Shown piece after piece: positions 8,175 to 17,570 of a stretch of 64,000 nt of DNA. Under the pieces are notes generated by a model, which was given only the letters and a program-made list of their open reading frames with translations, had not been told where the DNA came from and made no database searches. This DNA comes from Prochlorococcus marinus XMU1412 (GTDB taxonomy: Bacteria > Cyanobacteriota > Cyanobacteriia > PCC-6307 > Cyanobiaceae): positions 506,519 to 570,518 of the forward strand of contig NZ_JAAORJ010000004.1 in the NCBI RefSeq assembly GCF_017696315.1, read 5' to 3'. The number at the start of each line of letters is the position of its first letter. Within the stretch, counting starts at the first letter, position 1. The position numbers were made by a program, and so were the translations under genes.

Positions 8175-10739
8175 ATGGCTATTGTCTGTTATATGGCTAA
8201 TCCAATGAATTCCAACGAACCCTTTGATCTGCGCTTGCCTACACCAGGCTGCTATTTAGATCCTGAGAAAGCTGGGATGGATTCAGATGCTGTTTTTCAA
8301 GGAATGACAGCCCATCTTTTCTACACTCTTGGAAAGTTAGCAACCTCTGCAAGTCCTCACGACTTATATATGGCTTTGAGTTACGCAGTGAAAGATAGGC
8401 TAATGACAAGATACTTGGCTAGCCAAGAGGTCATAAGAAAAAAACCACAAAAAACTGTAGCTTACTTATCGGCAGAATTTTTAATAGGTCCTCAATTAAG
8501 TAATAACCTCCTCAATCTTGGCATAACTCAAGAAGCGGAAGATGCATTAAAAAGATTTGGTATTGAATCTTTATCAACAATACTCGAAGTAGAGGAAGAG
8601 CCTGGATTAGGTAATGGCGGTCTTGGTAGACTTGCTGCATGTTATATGGAATCATTAGCATCTCTACAAGTACCAGCAGTTGGTTATGGTATTCGCTACG
8701 AATTTGGCATATTCAATCAATTAATCAGAGATGGTTGGCAAGTTGAAGTTACTGACAAATGGCTAAAAGGTGGATGGCCTTGGGAACTTCCACAACCCGA
8801 TGAATCATGTTTTGTTGGCTTTGGAGGAAGAACTGAAAGTTACAGAGATGATAAAGGACACTACAGATCAAGATGGATACCTTCTGAACATGCAATAGGT
8901 GTCCCTCATGATGTTCCAGTCTTAGGATACAGGGTAAATACATGTGACAGATTAAGATTATGGAGAGCTGATGCAACAGAAAGTTTTGACTTTTATGCTT
9001 TCAATATTGGTGATTACTATGGAGCAGTAGAAGAAAAAGTTGCCTCTGAAACTCTTTCAAAAGTACTATATCCAAATGATGGAACCGACGAAGGTAGAAG
9101 ATTAAGACTCAAGCAACAACACTTTTTTGTAAGTTGTTCACTTCAGGATATGTTGAGAAGCCTTGAGAAAAGATCAATACCAATAACAGAATTTTCTAAG
9201 CATTGGACAGTCCAATTGAATGATACCCATCCAGCCATAGCAGTTGCAGAATTAATGCGACTTCTTATTGACCAGTATCAGATAGGTTGGGATAAAGCTT
9301 GGAATATAACAACTTCCTCAGTTGCATATACCAACCACACCTTACTGCCAGAAGCTTTAGAGAAATGGGATTTAAATTTATTTAATGATCTTCTTCCTCG
9401 ACATTTAGAAATTATTTATGAAATTAATTGGAGATTTCTACAACAATTAAGACTACGTTATCCTGGTGATGACAAAATCCTTCAAAAACTCTCAATAATT
9501 GATGAAGAAGGCTCCAAATCAGTTCGGATGGCTCATTTAGCCACAATCGGGGCACATCATATTAATGGTGTCGCAGCTCTTCACTCAGATCTAATCAAAA
9601 GACAACTTCTTCCAGAATTCGCAGCTCTATGGCCTGATAAATTTACAAATGTAACTAATGGAGTTACTCCAAGGAGATGGGTTGCGCTATCTAATCCATC
9701 ACTATCGAACCTTTTAGAAGAAGAAGTTGGTCCAAACTGGATAACAAATATGGAACTTCTTAAGAAGTTAGAAGTAAAAAAAGATGACAACAATTTTTTA
9801 CAAAAATTTGAGGAAACTAAATTAAATGGCAAAAGAAAATTAGCTAGCTTTATCCATTCGAAAACTGGCATACTAGTGAATCCATCAAGTTTATTTGATG
9901 TTCAAGTAAAAAGAATTCATCAATATAAAAGGCAACACTTAAACGCCCTACAAATTATTGCCCAATATTTAAGAATCAAAAATGGTACAAACAAGTATGA
10001 AGTCCCAAGAACAATAATATTCGGAGGTAAAGCTGCACCCGGTTACTTTATGGCAAAGCTAATGATTCGATTTATTAATGGTATAGCTGATGTAGTTAAT
10101 TCTGATCCAGATATGGATGGCTTATTAAGGGTTGTTTTTCTACCAGACTACAACGTTAAACTTGGTGAAATAGTCTATCCCGCGACAGATCTTTCAGAAC
10201 AAATTTCAACTGCTGGAAAAGAAGCATCTGGAACTGGAAATATGAAGTTTGCAATGAATGGTGCGTTAACTATTGGAACCTTAGATGGAGCAAATGTGGA
10301 ATTAAGAGATCTTGTTAAAAAAGAGAATTTCTTTCTTTTTGGTAAAACTGAAAGCGAAATTATGGATTTAAAAAATAATAATTACTCTCCCAAAACTTTT
10401 ATTGATCAATGTCCGGAGCTTAAAGAGGTTATACGTCTAATTGAAATTGGGCACTTTAGCAATGGGGATAAAGAATTATTTAAACCTTTATTAAATAGCT
10501 TGACTGGACATGACCCATTTTTTGTTATGGCTGACTTTGAAGACTACTTAAATGAACAGGATGTAGTTAGTGAATGTTGGAATAATAAAAAATCTTGGAA
10601 TAAAATGGCATTATTAAATACTGCTAGATCAGGATATTTTTCTTCAGATAGATCTATTAGAGAGTACTGTAAATCTATTTGGAAGGTCTCACCAATGCCG
10701 GTAGAAATTACTTGCGATGTCGAAGAATTATCTAATTAA
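8175..10739 (+). CDS. glgP: Glycogen phosphorylase
   Basis: Releases glucose 1-phosphate from glycogen using phosphate, mobilising stored carbon at night. The 854-residue GT35 protein shows EVEEEPGLGNGGLGRLAAC near residue 145, NDTHPAIAVAELMR near 350, and the pyridoxal-phosphate lysine in EASGTGNMKFAMNGA near residue 685. Two starts are possible: ATG at 8175 and ATG at 8193, the latter giving MANPMNSNEPF; neither has a clear ribosome-binding site, and the shorter one may be real. The stop overlaps the end of the convergent hypothetical gene by 8 bases. Confidence 0.96.
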   Translation: MAIVCYMANPMNSNEPFDLRLPTPGCYLDPEKAGMDSDAVFQGMTAHLFYTLGKLATSASPHDLYMALSYAVKDRLMTRYLASQEVIRKKPQKTVAYLSAEFLIGPQLSNNLLNLGITQEAEDALKRFGIESLSTILEVEEEPGLGNGGLGRLAACYMESLASLQVPAVGYGIRYEFGIFNQLIRDGWQVEVTDKWLKGGWPWELPQPDESCFVGFGGRTESYRDDKGHYRSRWIPSEHAIGVPHDVPVLGYRVNTCDRLRLWRADATESFDFYAFNIGDYYGAVEEKVASETLSKVLYPNDGTDEGRRLRLKQQHFFVSCSLQDMLRSLEKRSIPITEFSKHWTVQLNDTHPAIAVAELMRLLIDQYQIGWDKAWNITTSSVAYTNHTLLPEALEKWDLNLFNDLLPRHLEIIYEINWRFLQQLRLRYPGDDKILQKLSIIDEEGSKSVRMAHLATIGAHHINGVAALHSDLIKRQLLPEFAALWPDKFTNVTNGVTPRRWVALSNPSLSNLLEEEVGPNWITNMELLKKLEVKKDDNNFLQKFEETKLNGKRKLASFIHSKTGILVNPSSLFDVQVKRIHQYKRQHLNALQIIAQYLRIKNGTNKYEVPRTIIFGGKAAPGYFMAKLMIRFINGIADVVNSDPDMDGLLRVVFLPDYNVKLGEIVYPATDLSEQISTAGKEASGTGNMKFAMNGALTIGTLDGANVELRDLVKKENFFLFGKTESEIMDLKNNNYSPKTFIDQCPELKEVIRLIEIGHFSNGDKELFKPLLNSLTGHDPFFVMADFEDYLNEQDVVSECWNNKKSWNKMALLNTARSGYFSSDRSIREYCKSIWKVSPMPVEITCDVEELSN

Positions 10740-11187
10740 TATTTTTCTTATCTGGTGAATCTGGAGTTTGATGAAATAATCTATTCAAAATTAATCTATC
10801 CATGTTTAATGGGTCTGGAGCCAATTGATTTGCAATTTCTTTAAATTTTGATTCGATATTGTTTGAAATTTTTGTATCAAATATTCTTTCCATTAATGCC
10901 TCAATTGAATATAAATAGGCATTAACACTTTCAAGTTCATCTAAAGCTTCATTAATTTCTGTATCAGAGATATGTTTATCTTCAGGACTTATATCTTCGT
11001 TTGATCCTCTTTCAGATAATTCTTTCTGCAACTCATCAGTAACCTTAGTACAGAGAGTTCTGAAAGATTGTATAGATGCCCAATTCAATTCTTGTTGCTG
11101 CTTAAAAGTAGGAAATTCTCTAATCAGACGATCATGCTCTTTATAAAATCTCTGACAATCAGAGCATTGACATGGTTCTTCAGCCAA
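10732..11187 (-). CDS. Conserved hypothetical protein with N-terminal cysteine cluster
   Basis: A 151-aa acidic, mostly helical protein that I cannot name. The N-terminus EEPCQCSDCQRFYKEHDR has three closely spaced cysteines (positions 5, 7 and 10), which could bind zinc. The remainder is charged helix with a stretch (SDTEINEALDELESVNAYLYSIEALMER, given as its two ends SDTEINEALD and IEALMER) that looks like coiled coil. It follows the 110-aa gene by 31 bases on the same strand, so they may be cotranscribed. Its 3' end overlaps glgP convergently. Confidence 0.75.
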   Translation of the reverse strand: MAEEPCQCSDCQRFYKEHDRLIREFPTFKQQQELNWASIQSFRTLCTKVTDELQKELSERGSNEDISPEDKHISDTEINEALDELESVNAYLYSIEALMERIFDTKISNNIESKFKEIANQLAPDPLNMDRLILNRLFHQTPDSPDKKNIN

Positions 11188-11218
11188 AAGAAAATATTAT
11201 TCTTTTTATATCATCTCA

Positions 11219-11551
11219 CTAATTGGGCAAAATTGTAGGGCCATCCAACAATTCGTCATTTTCATCGAGTGAATCTGGACTATCTGGCAAAGGTATCTCA
11301 ATACTTGTAACCAAATTAATAACATCTCTTAGTCTCATAGAATCAGCAAACCATCCCATTGCTTGCTCGGCATCACCTCTTTTTTCAGCATCACTTGCTT
11401 GATCTTCGTGAGCTTCCGCCAAAAGAGCCAGCCAGCACAAGCATCTTGCTTGAACTATTGAAAGATCTAAATCATTAGGTTGGGATTTAGAAATGCGTTC
11501 ATGCTCTTGTTGGATTAAGAGCTTTAAACGCATATCATGCAACTTAGCCAT
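11219..11551 (-). CDS. Conserved hypothetical helical protein
   Basis: A 110-aa protein without a family I recognise. Residues 1-85 are predicted helical, with alanine- and leucine-rich repeats (ARCLCWLALLAEAHEDQA, then DAEQAMGWFADSMRLRD) that resemble a TPR-like helical pair; the last 25 residues are acidic and proline-rich (PLPDSPDSLDENDELLDGP). No signal peptide or membrane helix. It lies between tRNA-Arg (78 bases upstream) and the cysteine-cluster protein, all on the minus strand. Confidence 0.72.
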   Translation of the reverse strand: MAKLHDMRLKLLIQQEHERISKSQPNDLDLSIVQARCLCWLALLAEAHEDQASDAEKRGDAEQAMGWFADSMRLRDVINLVTSIEIPLPDSPDSLDENDELLDGPTILPN

Positions 11552-11629
11552 AAAAGATTTACTACTAACTATACGCTAGCTAGAGAGTAGCAAGTTTGCA
11601 CACATACTACATATAGTTTTTTATTTTTA

Positions 11630-11703
<74 letters not shown>

Positions 11704-11740
11704 AATAGATGATTTTTGGAGTATTAAGCATTATGCTAAA

Positions 11741-12121
11741 TGAAAGCAGGAGAGGCAATCGCAAGAAAGTTTTATTTTGTTTCCAAAATAAAACTTTCTT
11801 GAGGAAAGTCCGGGCTCCCACATGGTCAGGCTTGCTGGGTAATTCCCAGTGCGGGCAACCGTGAGGATAGTGCCACAGAAACATACCGCCGAATACTTTA
11901 TGTATGGTAAGGGTGCAAGGGTGTGGTAAGAGCGCACCAGCAACATTGAGAAGTGTTGGCTAGGTAAACCCCGGCTGGGAGCAAGGCTTAGTAGATTTAT
12001 GACCATTAAACAATCTACTTTTAAGCGCCGCTTGAGACTGTGAAGTAATTCCAGTTCTAGATAGATGATTGCCCATCTTATTAATAAAGATGAACAGAAC
12101 CCGGCTTATGACCTGCTTTCT
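11741..12121 (+). ncRNA. rnpB: RNase P RNA (cyanobacterial A type)
   Basis: The catalytic RNA that removes 5' leaders from pre-tRNAs. The ends are set by helix P1: GAAAGCAGG at 11742-11750 pairs exactly with CCTGCTTTC at 12112-12120. The universal core is present: GAGGAAAGTCCGGGCTCC after P3, GGTAAACCCC, AGATAGATGATTGCC, and AGAACCCGGCTTA at the 3' side. P3 is a perfect 17-bp hairpin (11763-11779 with 11784-11800). The P15 hairpin (GTAGATT/AATCTAC, 11991-12018) has a loop without the GGU that pairs with tRNA CCA, as reported for cyanobacteria. The gene ends 24 bases before the chosen rnc start. Confidence 0.97.
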
Positions 12122-12145
12122 AATTATTGTGATTATTCAAATCAG

Positions 12146-12895
12146 ATGACAAATATAATTAACGCAAAAAGGATTAATCAAATAACTACTTTTTTAAAGT
12201 CTCTAAATATTAAATCAAAAAGATTTTCTGAAATAATTAGAACTCAAAATATTTCAATTATTCAAGATTTTAATCAAGCATTTATCCACTCCTCGAAGGA
12301 CAAAATATTAAATTATGAAAAACTAGAATTTTTCGGAGATGCAGTCCTCAGATTAGCGGCTTCTAATTTTATTGAAAAAAAATATCCTCAAATGAGTGTA
12401 GGAGAAAGATCAGAGCTAAGAGCACAAATTGTAAGTGATGAATGGTTAACTAAATTAGGGGAAAAAATTGATATAGAAAAATTAATAATTAAAGGACCTA
12501 AGGCTCTTGGTGATGAAAATTCAAAAAATACTATTATTGGTGAAGCTACAGAAGCTTTAATCGGTGCTGTTTACAAGTGCTTTAATTCAATTCGGGAAGT
12601 CAATCTTTGGTTAGATGATATTTGGGAGGAAGATTCAGAAATATTTTTAAAAGCTCCTTATAAATACAAATCTAAAACAGTATTGCAAGAGTGGTGTCAA
12701 AGTAAAGGTTTTGATTTGCCAATCTATAAAATAATTGAAATCTCAAAGAAAAATGGGGACCCTAAAAGATTTTCTTGCGATATATTTATCGAAGGATTAA
12801 AAGAATCATCTGCATTCGGCAAGTCCCATAAACATGCAGAAACAAATGCAGCTAGAGTTTTGATAGAAAAATTTATTACTATAGGTAAAATCTAA
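12146..12895 (+). CDS. rnc: Ribonuclease III
   Basis: Cleaves double-stranded RNA, including pre-rRNA stems. The catalytic signature LEFFGDAVLRL lies near residue 70, the second acidic cluster GEATEALIGAVYK near residue 135, and a double-stranded RNA-binding domain ending KHAETNAARVLIEKF closes the 249-residue protein. I start at ATG 12146. The frame is open back to 12065, but that adds 27 residues encoded by the 3' end of rnpB, whose structure explains those bases. rnpB and rnc are in the same direction and could share transcription, linking two RNA-processing enzymes. Confidence 0.93.
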   Translation: MTNIINAKRINQITTFLKSLNIKSKRFSEIIRTQNISIIQDFNQAFIHSSKDKILNYEKLEFFGDAVLRLAASNFIEKKYPQMSVGERSELRAQIVSDEWLTKLGEKIDIEKLIIKGPKALGDENSKNTIIGEATEALIGAVYKCFNSIREVNLWLDDIWEEDSEIFLKAPYKYKSKTVLQEWCQSKGFDLPIYKIIEISKKNGDPKRFSCDIFIEGLKESSAFGKSHKHAETNAARVLIEKFITIGKI

Positions 12896-12898
12896 TTT

Positions 12899-13084
12899 TT
12901 ATACTATTTCTAAATTAGTTAGCTTAAAAGTTATGAGTTTATCCCAGTTACCTCCTTCAAAAAGAACAGCTGCTCTTTTTTTTGTAACTCTCTGTACAAA
13001 CCCTTTATATCCTCTATAGATAGAATTATTGTCTTTTACAACAACAAAAGATCCAGGGAGTATGGGTTTAGTAGATAATTCCAT
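12899..13084 (-). CDS. ndhS: NDH-1 complex subunit S
   Basis: NdhS is the ferredoxin-docking subunit of the photosynthetic NDH-1 complex, acting at the cytosolic face of the thylakoid membrane in cyclic electron flow and respiration. The 61-residue SH3-like protein has the hallmark ILPGSFVVV near the start, GYKGFVQRV in the middle and [16 protein letters not shown], closely matching the remembered Synechocystis protein (VLFENGNWDKLVTFRL). Its stop is 3 bases from the rnc stop, and its start is only 24 bases from the divergent rimM start, so its promoter must overlap rimM coding sequence or the short gap. Confidence 0.88.
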   Translation of the reverse strand: MELSTKPILPGSFVVVKDNNSIYRGYKGFVQRVTKKRAAVLFEGGNWDKLITFKLTNLEIV

Positions 13085-13108
13085 AAAACACTTTTTCTAA
13101 TACAATAC

Positions 13109-13648
13109 ATGATAAATAAAAATGAATGGTTGACTGTTGGATTGATAACATCAAGTCATGGAATTAATGGACAGGTAAAGGTTAAATCTCTAAGTGATTT
13201 TGAAGAAAGATTTTTAAAACCGGGAACTAGATGGTTACAAAAAGAAAATGAACTTCCTTCAAAAATAGAACTTTTATCTGGTTTCAAACAGCCTGGCAAA
13301 GAAACATTCATAGTTAAGTTCCAAGGAATAAATACAAGAACCCATGCAGAGCAACTTAAAAAATTTAAAATTCTTGTGAAAGCGGATACACTACCCAAAT
13401 TAAAAAAGGAAGAATTCCACTTGTTAGAACTTGTAAATCTCGAGGTCAAGACTTTAGAAAATGATGAATTAAAAAAAATTGGGAAAGTTATCAATTTAGA
13501 AAATGAGAAAAATAATTTACTTGTTATTGAACTATTTAAAAATCAAAAAAAAGTTCTCATACCATTTGTCAAAGAAATAGTCCCGTTAGTAGATATAAAA
13601 AATAATTTTCTAATCATCAATCCTCCAAATGGACTTTTAGAGCTATAA
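13109..13648 (+). CDS. rimM: 16S rRNA maturation factor RimM
   Basis: Binds ribosomal protein S19 and helps mature the 30S head. The N-terminal beta-barrel domain begins [20 protein letters not shown] (residues 8-27), and a PRC-barrel domain occupies about residues 100-175, with [11 protein letters not shown] and [12 protein letters not shown] as typical strands. The 179-aa length is normal. It is isolated from the rpsP-trmD-rplS operon that holds rimM in many bacteria, and faces glmS with a 33-base AT-rich gap. Confidence 0.93.
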   Translation: MINKNEWLTVGLITSSHGINGQVKVKSLSDFEERFLKPGTRWLQKENELPSKIELLSGFKQPGKETFIVKFQGINTRTHAEQLKKFKILVKADTLPKLKKEEFHLLELVNLEVKTLENDELKKIGKVINLENEKNNLLVIELFKNQKKVLIPFVKEIVPLVDIKNNFLIINPPNGLLEL

Positions 13649-13681
13649 ATTAAAAAAAATAAAAAATTTGTAAAAAACTCA

Positions 13682-15577
13682 TTATTCAACAGTTACACTT
13701 TTAGCTAAATTTCTTGGTTGATCCACGTCAAGTCCCCTATGAGCTGCAATATGATAACTCAATAATTGTAAAGGCAATATATTAAGTAAAGGTGAAAGCC
13801 ATTCATTAGAGGAAGGAACTTTCATCAAATAATCAAAGATTTCAGTTCCATTACATTCTGGAGCAATCCCAATTAAATATGAATCTCTAGCTTTTGCTTC
13901 TTGAGCATTACTGATAACTTTATCAAAAACCTCACCAGGGGAGGCAATCGAAATTACAGGTACTTTTTTATCTAATAAAGCTATTGGACCATGTTTCATT
14001 TCACCAGCAGGATATCCAGCTGCATGAATATAACTAATTTCTTTAAGTTTTAACGCGCCTTCAAGGGCAATAGGATAATTTATTCCTCTTCCTAAAAAAA
14101 TAACATCTTTAATATTAAAAAAGTCATGTGCTAGCTTTTCTGAAGATTTATTATGTTTCTCTAAGAGATCTTCCAGTAATGGCGGAAGTTTTATAAGTTC
14201 GTTTATTAATTTACCTATTTCATCAGGACTTTGATTGCCTTTAATTTGAGCAAATTTTATAGCTAATCCATAAAAAGAAAGTAATTGAGCAAAAAAAGTT
14301 TTTGTCGCTGCAACTCCAACTTCTATTCCTGCACAGATATCAATTATATTTGAGACCTGCCTTCCTATAGAACTCTCTTTTCTATTTGTTATCGCAATAA
14401 GATTGGGTTTAAATTTTTTATTCTCAATTGAAGAACGTCTTTTAATTTCCATATCAATAGCTGCAATTGTATCAGCAGTTTCTCCGGATTGTGTGACTCC
14501 AATAGTTAATGTATTTGGCAATAGTGGTGGTGGTGAATATCGAAATTCGCTTGCATAAAAGACATTTGTAGGGACACCTGAAAATTGTTCTAATAAAAAG
14601 CTGCCCACCATTGCTGCATGTTTACTTGTACCACAAGCAATAATTTCAATTCTTTCTATTGATTCAAAAAACTCTGTATCAAATGGATAGTTGATTTGAT
14701 ATTGACCATTTTCTGAGTTCTTAATTAAATAATTTTCCAACCAGTTTTTTGCAGTCTGTGGCTGATCATATATCTCTTTCAACATGTAGTGTTTGAAATT
14801 CATCTTATCCATTATTTGCTCTGAGACTTTTAAAGAAACTGGATTTCTATATTGTCTCTCGTTGCTTGAGTCATATATTTCAATTCCAAGAGGGGTCAAC
14901 AAAGCTATTTCTTCATCTTCCATAGGCAAAATAATATTGGTAAAGTTTGCAATGGCTGGAGTATCACTAGCACAAATAAATTCTCCTTCACCCAAACCAA
15001 TAATCAAGGGAGCTTGTCTTCTTGCAACTACCAAAGAGGTTGGAGCACCAGACCATAAAACTGCTAAAGCATAAGATCCTTCTAAATCCGATAATACATT
15101 TCTCACAGCTACTAATAATGTTGACCCATTATTCTCAAGATTAAGTTTACTTAATGTATTTAACTCTCTTTGAATTAGATGGGGAATTACCTCGGTATCT
15201 GTATCAGAATTAAAAATAATGCCCTCTTCCTCTAATTTATTTTTTAAATCTTGGAAATTTTCAATAATGCCATTTTGAACAACTGCTATATTTCCTGAAC
15301 TATCGGTATGAGGATGTGCATTTTTAACCTCAGGCTTTCCATGAGTTGCCCATCTGGTATGTCCTATACCCACAGTTCCAGAAATATTATGATTATTAAG
15401 ATTACTTATTAAATTCTTGAGTTTTCCTTCTGCTTTGTTACAAGTAATGCAATTTGTTTCGGAATTGATTATTGCAATACCTGCAGAATCATAACCTCTA
15501 TATTCAAGTTTTTCTAAACCATTAATTAATAATGGTAATGCTTTTTTATATCCAGTTACAGCAACTATTCCACACAT
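13682..15577 (-). CDS. glmS: Glutamine--fructose-6-phosphate aminotransferase (isomerizing)
   Basis: Makes glucosamine 6-phosphate from fructose 6-phosphate and glutamine, the entry to peptidoglycan and lipopolysaccharide amino sugars. The N-terminal nucleophile Cys follows the initiator in MCGIVAVTGY, which fixes the start. The glutaminase domain includes GIGHTRWATHG near residue 72. Two SIS sugar-isomerase domains follow, with ACGTSKHAA and VTQSGETADT in the first and EISYIHAAGYPAGEMKHGP in the second; the C-terminus ends PRNLAKSVTVE as usual. 631 aa is slightly longer than the E. coli enzyme. No glmS ribozyme is possible, as psaC lies 80 bases upstream. Confidence 0.97.
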   Translation of the reverse strand: MCGIVAVTGYKKALPLLINGLEKLEYRGYDSAGIAIINSETNCITCNKAEGKLKNLISNLNNHNISGTVGIGHTRWATHGKPEVKNAHPHTDSSGNIAVVQNGIIENFQDLKNKLEEEGIIFNSDTDTEVIPHLIQRELNTLSKLNLENNGSTLLVAVRNVLSDLEGSYALAVLWSGAPTSLVVARRQAPLIIGLGEGEFICASDTPAIANFTNIILPMEDEEIALLTPLGIEIYDSSNERQYRNPVSLKVSEQIMDKMNFKHYMLKEIYDQPQTAKNWLENYLIKNSENGQYQINYPFDTEFFESIERIEIIACGTSKHAAMVGSFLLEQFSGVPTNVFYASEFRYSPPPLLPNTLTIGVTQSGETADTIAAIDMEIKRRSSIENKKFKPNLIAITNRKESSIGRQVSNIIDICAGIEVGVAATKTFFAQLLSFYGLAIKFAQIKGNQSPDEIGKLINELIKLPPLLEDLLEKHNKSSEKLAHDFFNIKDVIFLGRGINYPIALEGALKLKEISYIHAAGYPAGEMKHGPIALLDKKVPVISIASPGEVFDKVISNAQEAKARDSYLIGIAPECNGTEIFDYLMKVPSSNEWLSPLLNILPLQLLSYHIAAHRGLDVDQPRNLAKSVTVE

Positions 15578-15593
15578 ACGAATTTTTTTTTCA

Positions 15594-15599
15594 ATTATA
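15594..15599 (-). promoter_or_regulatory. Candidate -10 element for glmS
   Basis: On the minus strand the gap between psaC and glmS contains an exact TATAAT 17 bases before the glmS ATG, inside a 7-bp inverted repeat (TTTCAAT/ATTGAAA, 15589-15605). Transcription from it would give a leader of roughly ten bases. No clear -35 was found. Confidence 0.4.
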
Positions 15600-15657
15600 T
15601 TGAAATAAAATGCGTATTTACAAAAACATGGACTCTCTTAAAACTGCACTATAAAAA

Positions 15658-15951
<294 letters not shown>

Positions 15952-16036
15952 AGAAATTAAAAAAATTAAGATATGCTTCACTCTTGTTAACTCTAGGGCA
16001 TAAAATCATATAGATAATTAGTATTTTCCATAAACT

Positions 16037-16276
16037 ATGTCACAAGAAATCCTCGAAAAAGTCTGTTCTATTGTTTCAGAACAATTAAGCGTTGAAGCAG
16101 GAGAAGTCAAATCAGATTCAAATTTCCAAAATGATTTAGGTGCAGATTCTCTAGATACTGTTGAATTAGTAATGGCTCTTGAAGAAGCATTTGATATTGA
16201 AATTCCTGATGAAGCAGCTGAAGGAATAGCAACTGTTGGCGATGCAGTAAAATTCATCGAAGAAAAAAAAGGTTAG
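16037..16276 (+). CDS. acpP: Acyl carrier protein
   Basis: Carries growing fatty-acyl chains as thioesters on a 4'-phosphopantetheine arm. The attachment serine is in [12 protein letters not shown] near residue 39. The 79-aa, strongly acidic four-helix protein has normal length. It is followed 6 bases later by fabF, the usual acpP-fabF pair, and is divergent from psaC across 133 bases. Confidence 0.98.
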   Translation: MSQEILEKVCSIVSEQLSVEAGEVKSDSNFQNDLGADSLDTVELVMALEEAFDIEIPDEAAEGIATVGDAVKFIEEKKG

Positions 16277-16282
16277 TATAGG

Positions 16283-17527
16283 ATGCCAAATTTCCATCGA
16301 GTAGTTATTACTGGTATCGGAGCAGTAACGCCAATTGGTAATAACATTGATGAATATTTAGTCGGTCTTCAAAGAGGTACTAATGGGGTTTCAGATATTA
16401 CTCTCTTTGATCCCGAACAACATCCCTGCAAATTTGCTGCAGAAGTAAAAAATCTTCAATCTGAAAATTTTATTGAACCTAAAGAATCCAAAAGATGGGA
16501 TCGCTTTTCCCAGTTTGGAGTTATTGCTGCAAAGCAAGCCTTTAATGATTCTGGCCTTGAAATTACCGAAGCTAATGCATCAAGAATTGGAGTAATTATT
16601 GGTTCAGGTGTTGGAGGCTTACTAACTATGGAAAGTCAAGCTCAAATATTGAGTCATAAAGGGCCTAAAAGAGTAAGTCCATTTACAGTCCCAATGATGA
16701 TTCCAAATATGGCCACTGGATTGGCTGCAATCGCTTTAGGTGCAAAAGGACCAAGTTCCTCTGTATCCACCGCTTGCGCTGCCGGTTCAAATGCAATTGG
16801 TGATTCTTTTAGATTACTCCAACTTGGAAAAGCAGATGCAATGATCTGTGGGGGAGCAGAAGCAAGTATTACGCCTCTCGGGGTAGCTGGTTTTGCCAGT
16901 GCCAAAGCTCTTTCTTCCAGAAATGAAAGCCCTCAAACTGCTAGCAGACCTTTTGATGCAGAAAGAGATGGATTTGTTATTGGAGAGGGATCTGGAATTC
17001 TTGTTTTAGAAACTTTAGAAAATGCACAAAAAAGGGATGCGAGAATTTATGCAGAAATAGTTGGTTATGGAACAACATGTGATGCCCATCATATAACTGC
17101 TCCATCTCCAGGCGGGATTGGTGGCGCCGAAGCTATCAAATTAGCGATTGAAGACGCTTGTCTTAGCCTTGAAAAAGTTGATTACATAAATGCTCATGGA
17201 ACAAGTACATCAGCTAATGATAAAAATGAAACTTCTGCAATTAAATCTATTTTTAGAGACAGATCTTACCTCATTCCTGTAAGCTCTACTAAGTCGATGA
17301 CAGGTCATCTCCTAGGAGGCTCAGGAGGTATAGAAGCTGTAGCTTGTATACTTTCTTTGACACATAATTTTATCCCTCCTACAATTAACTACGTCAATCG
17401 AGATCCTGAATGTGATCTTGATTATGTACCAAATAATGCAAGAGAAGCTCAAATAGGAGTAGCTCTTTCAAATTCTTTCGGCTTTGGTGGTCACAATGTT
17501 TGCCTTGCTTTCAGCAAAATGAATTGA
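16283..17527 (+). CDS. fabF: Beta-ketoacyl-ACP synthase II
   Basis: Condenses malonyl-ACP with acyl-ACP in fatty-acid elongation. The active-site cysteine is in [13 protein letters not shown] near residue 165, and the two histidines are in [15 protein letters not shown] near 305 and [13 protein letters not shown] near 340. The C-terminal [12 protein letters not shown] is a family signature. The 414-aa length is standard. It sits between acpP (6 bases upstream) and tktA (43 bases downstream) on the same strand. Confidence 0.97.
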   Translation: MPNFHRVVITGIGAVTPIGNNIDEYLVGLQRGTNGVSDITLFDPEQHPCKFAAEVKNLQSENFIEPKESKRWDRFSQFGVIAAKQAFNDSGLEITEANASRIGVIIGSGVGGLLTMESQAQILSHKGPKRVSPFTVPMMIPNMATGLAAIALGAKGPSSSVSTACAAGSNAIGDSFRLLQLGKADAMICGGAEASITPLGVAGFASAKALSSRNESPQTASRPFDAERDGFVIGEGSGILVLETLENAQKRDARIYAEIVGYGTTCDAHHITAPSPGGIGGAEAIKLAIEDACLSLEKVDYINAHGTSTSANDKNETSAIKSIFRDRSYLIPVSSTKSMTGHLLGGSGGIEAVACILSLTHNFIPPTINYVNRDPECDLDYVPNNAREAQIGVALSNSFGFGGHNVCLAFSKMN

Positions 17528-17570
17528 AGACAACCAATTCTGTATTTCCAACTTAACTTATTTTAAAACA

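Noticed and set aside
12065-12145. N-terminal extension of RNase III
   Set aside because: The bases belong to the 3' end of rnpB, whose P1 pairing fixes them; a normal-length protein starts at 12146.
15578-15657. glmS ribozyme upstream of glmS
   Set aside because: The gap is 80 bases with a TATAAT promoter-like site and lacks the ribozyme core; the element is known from Gram-positive bacteria.
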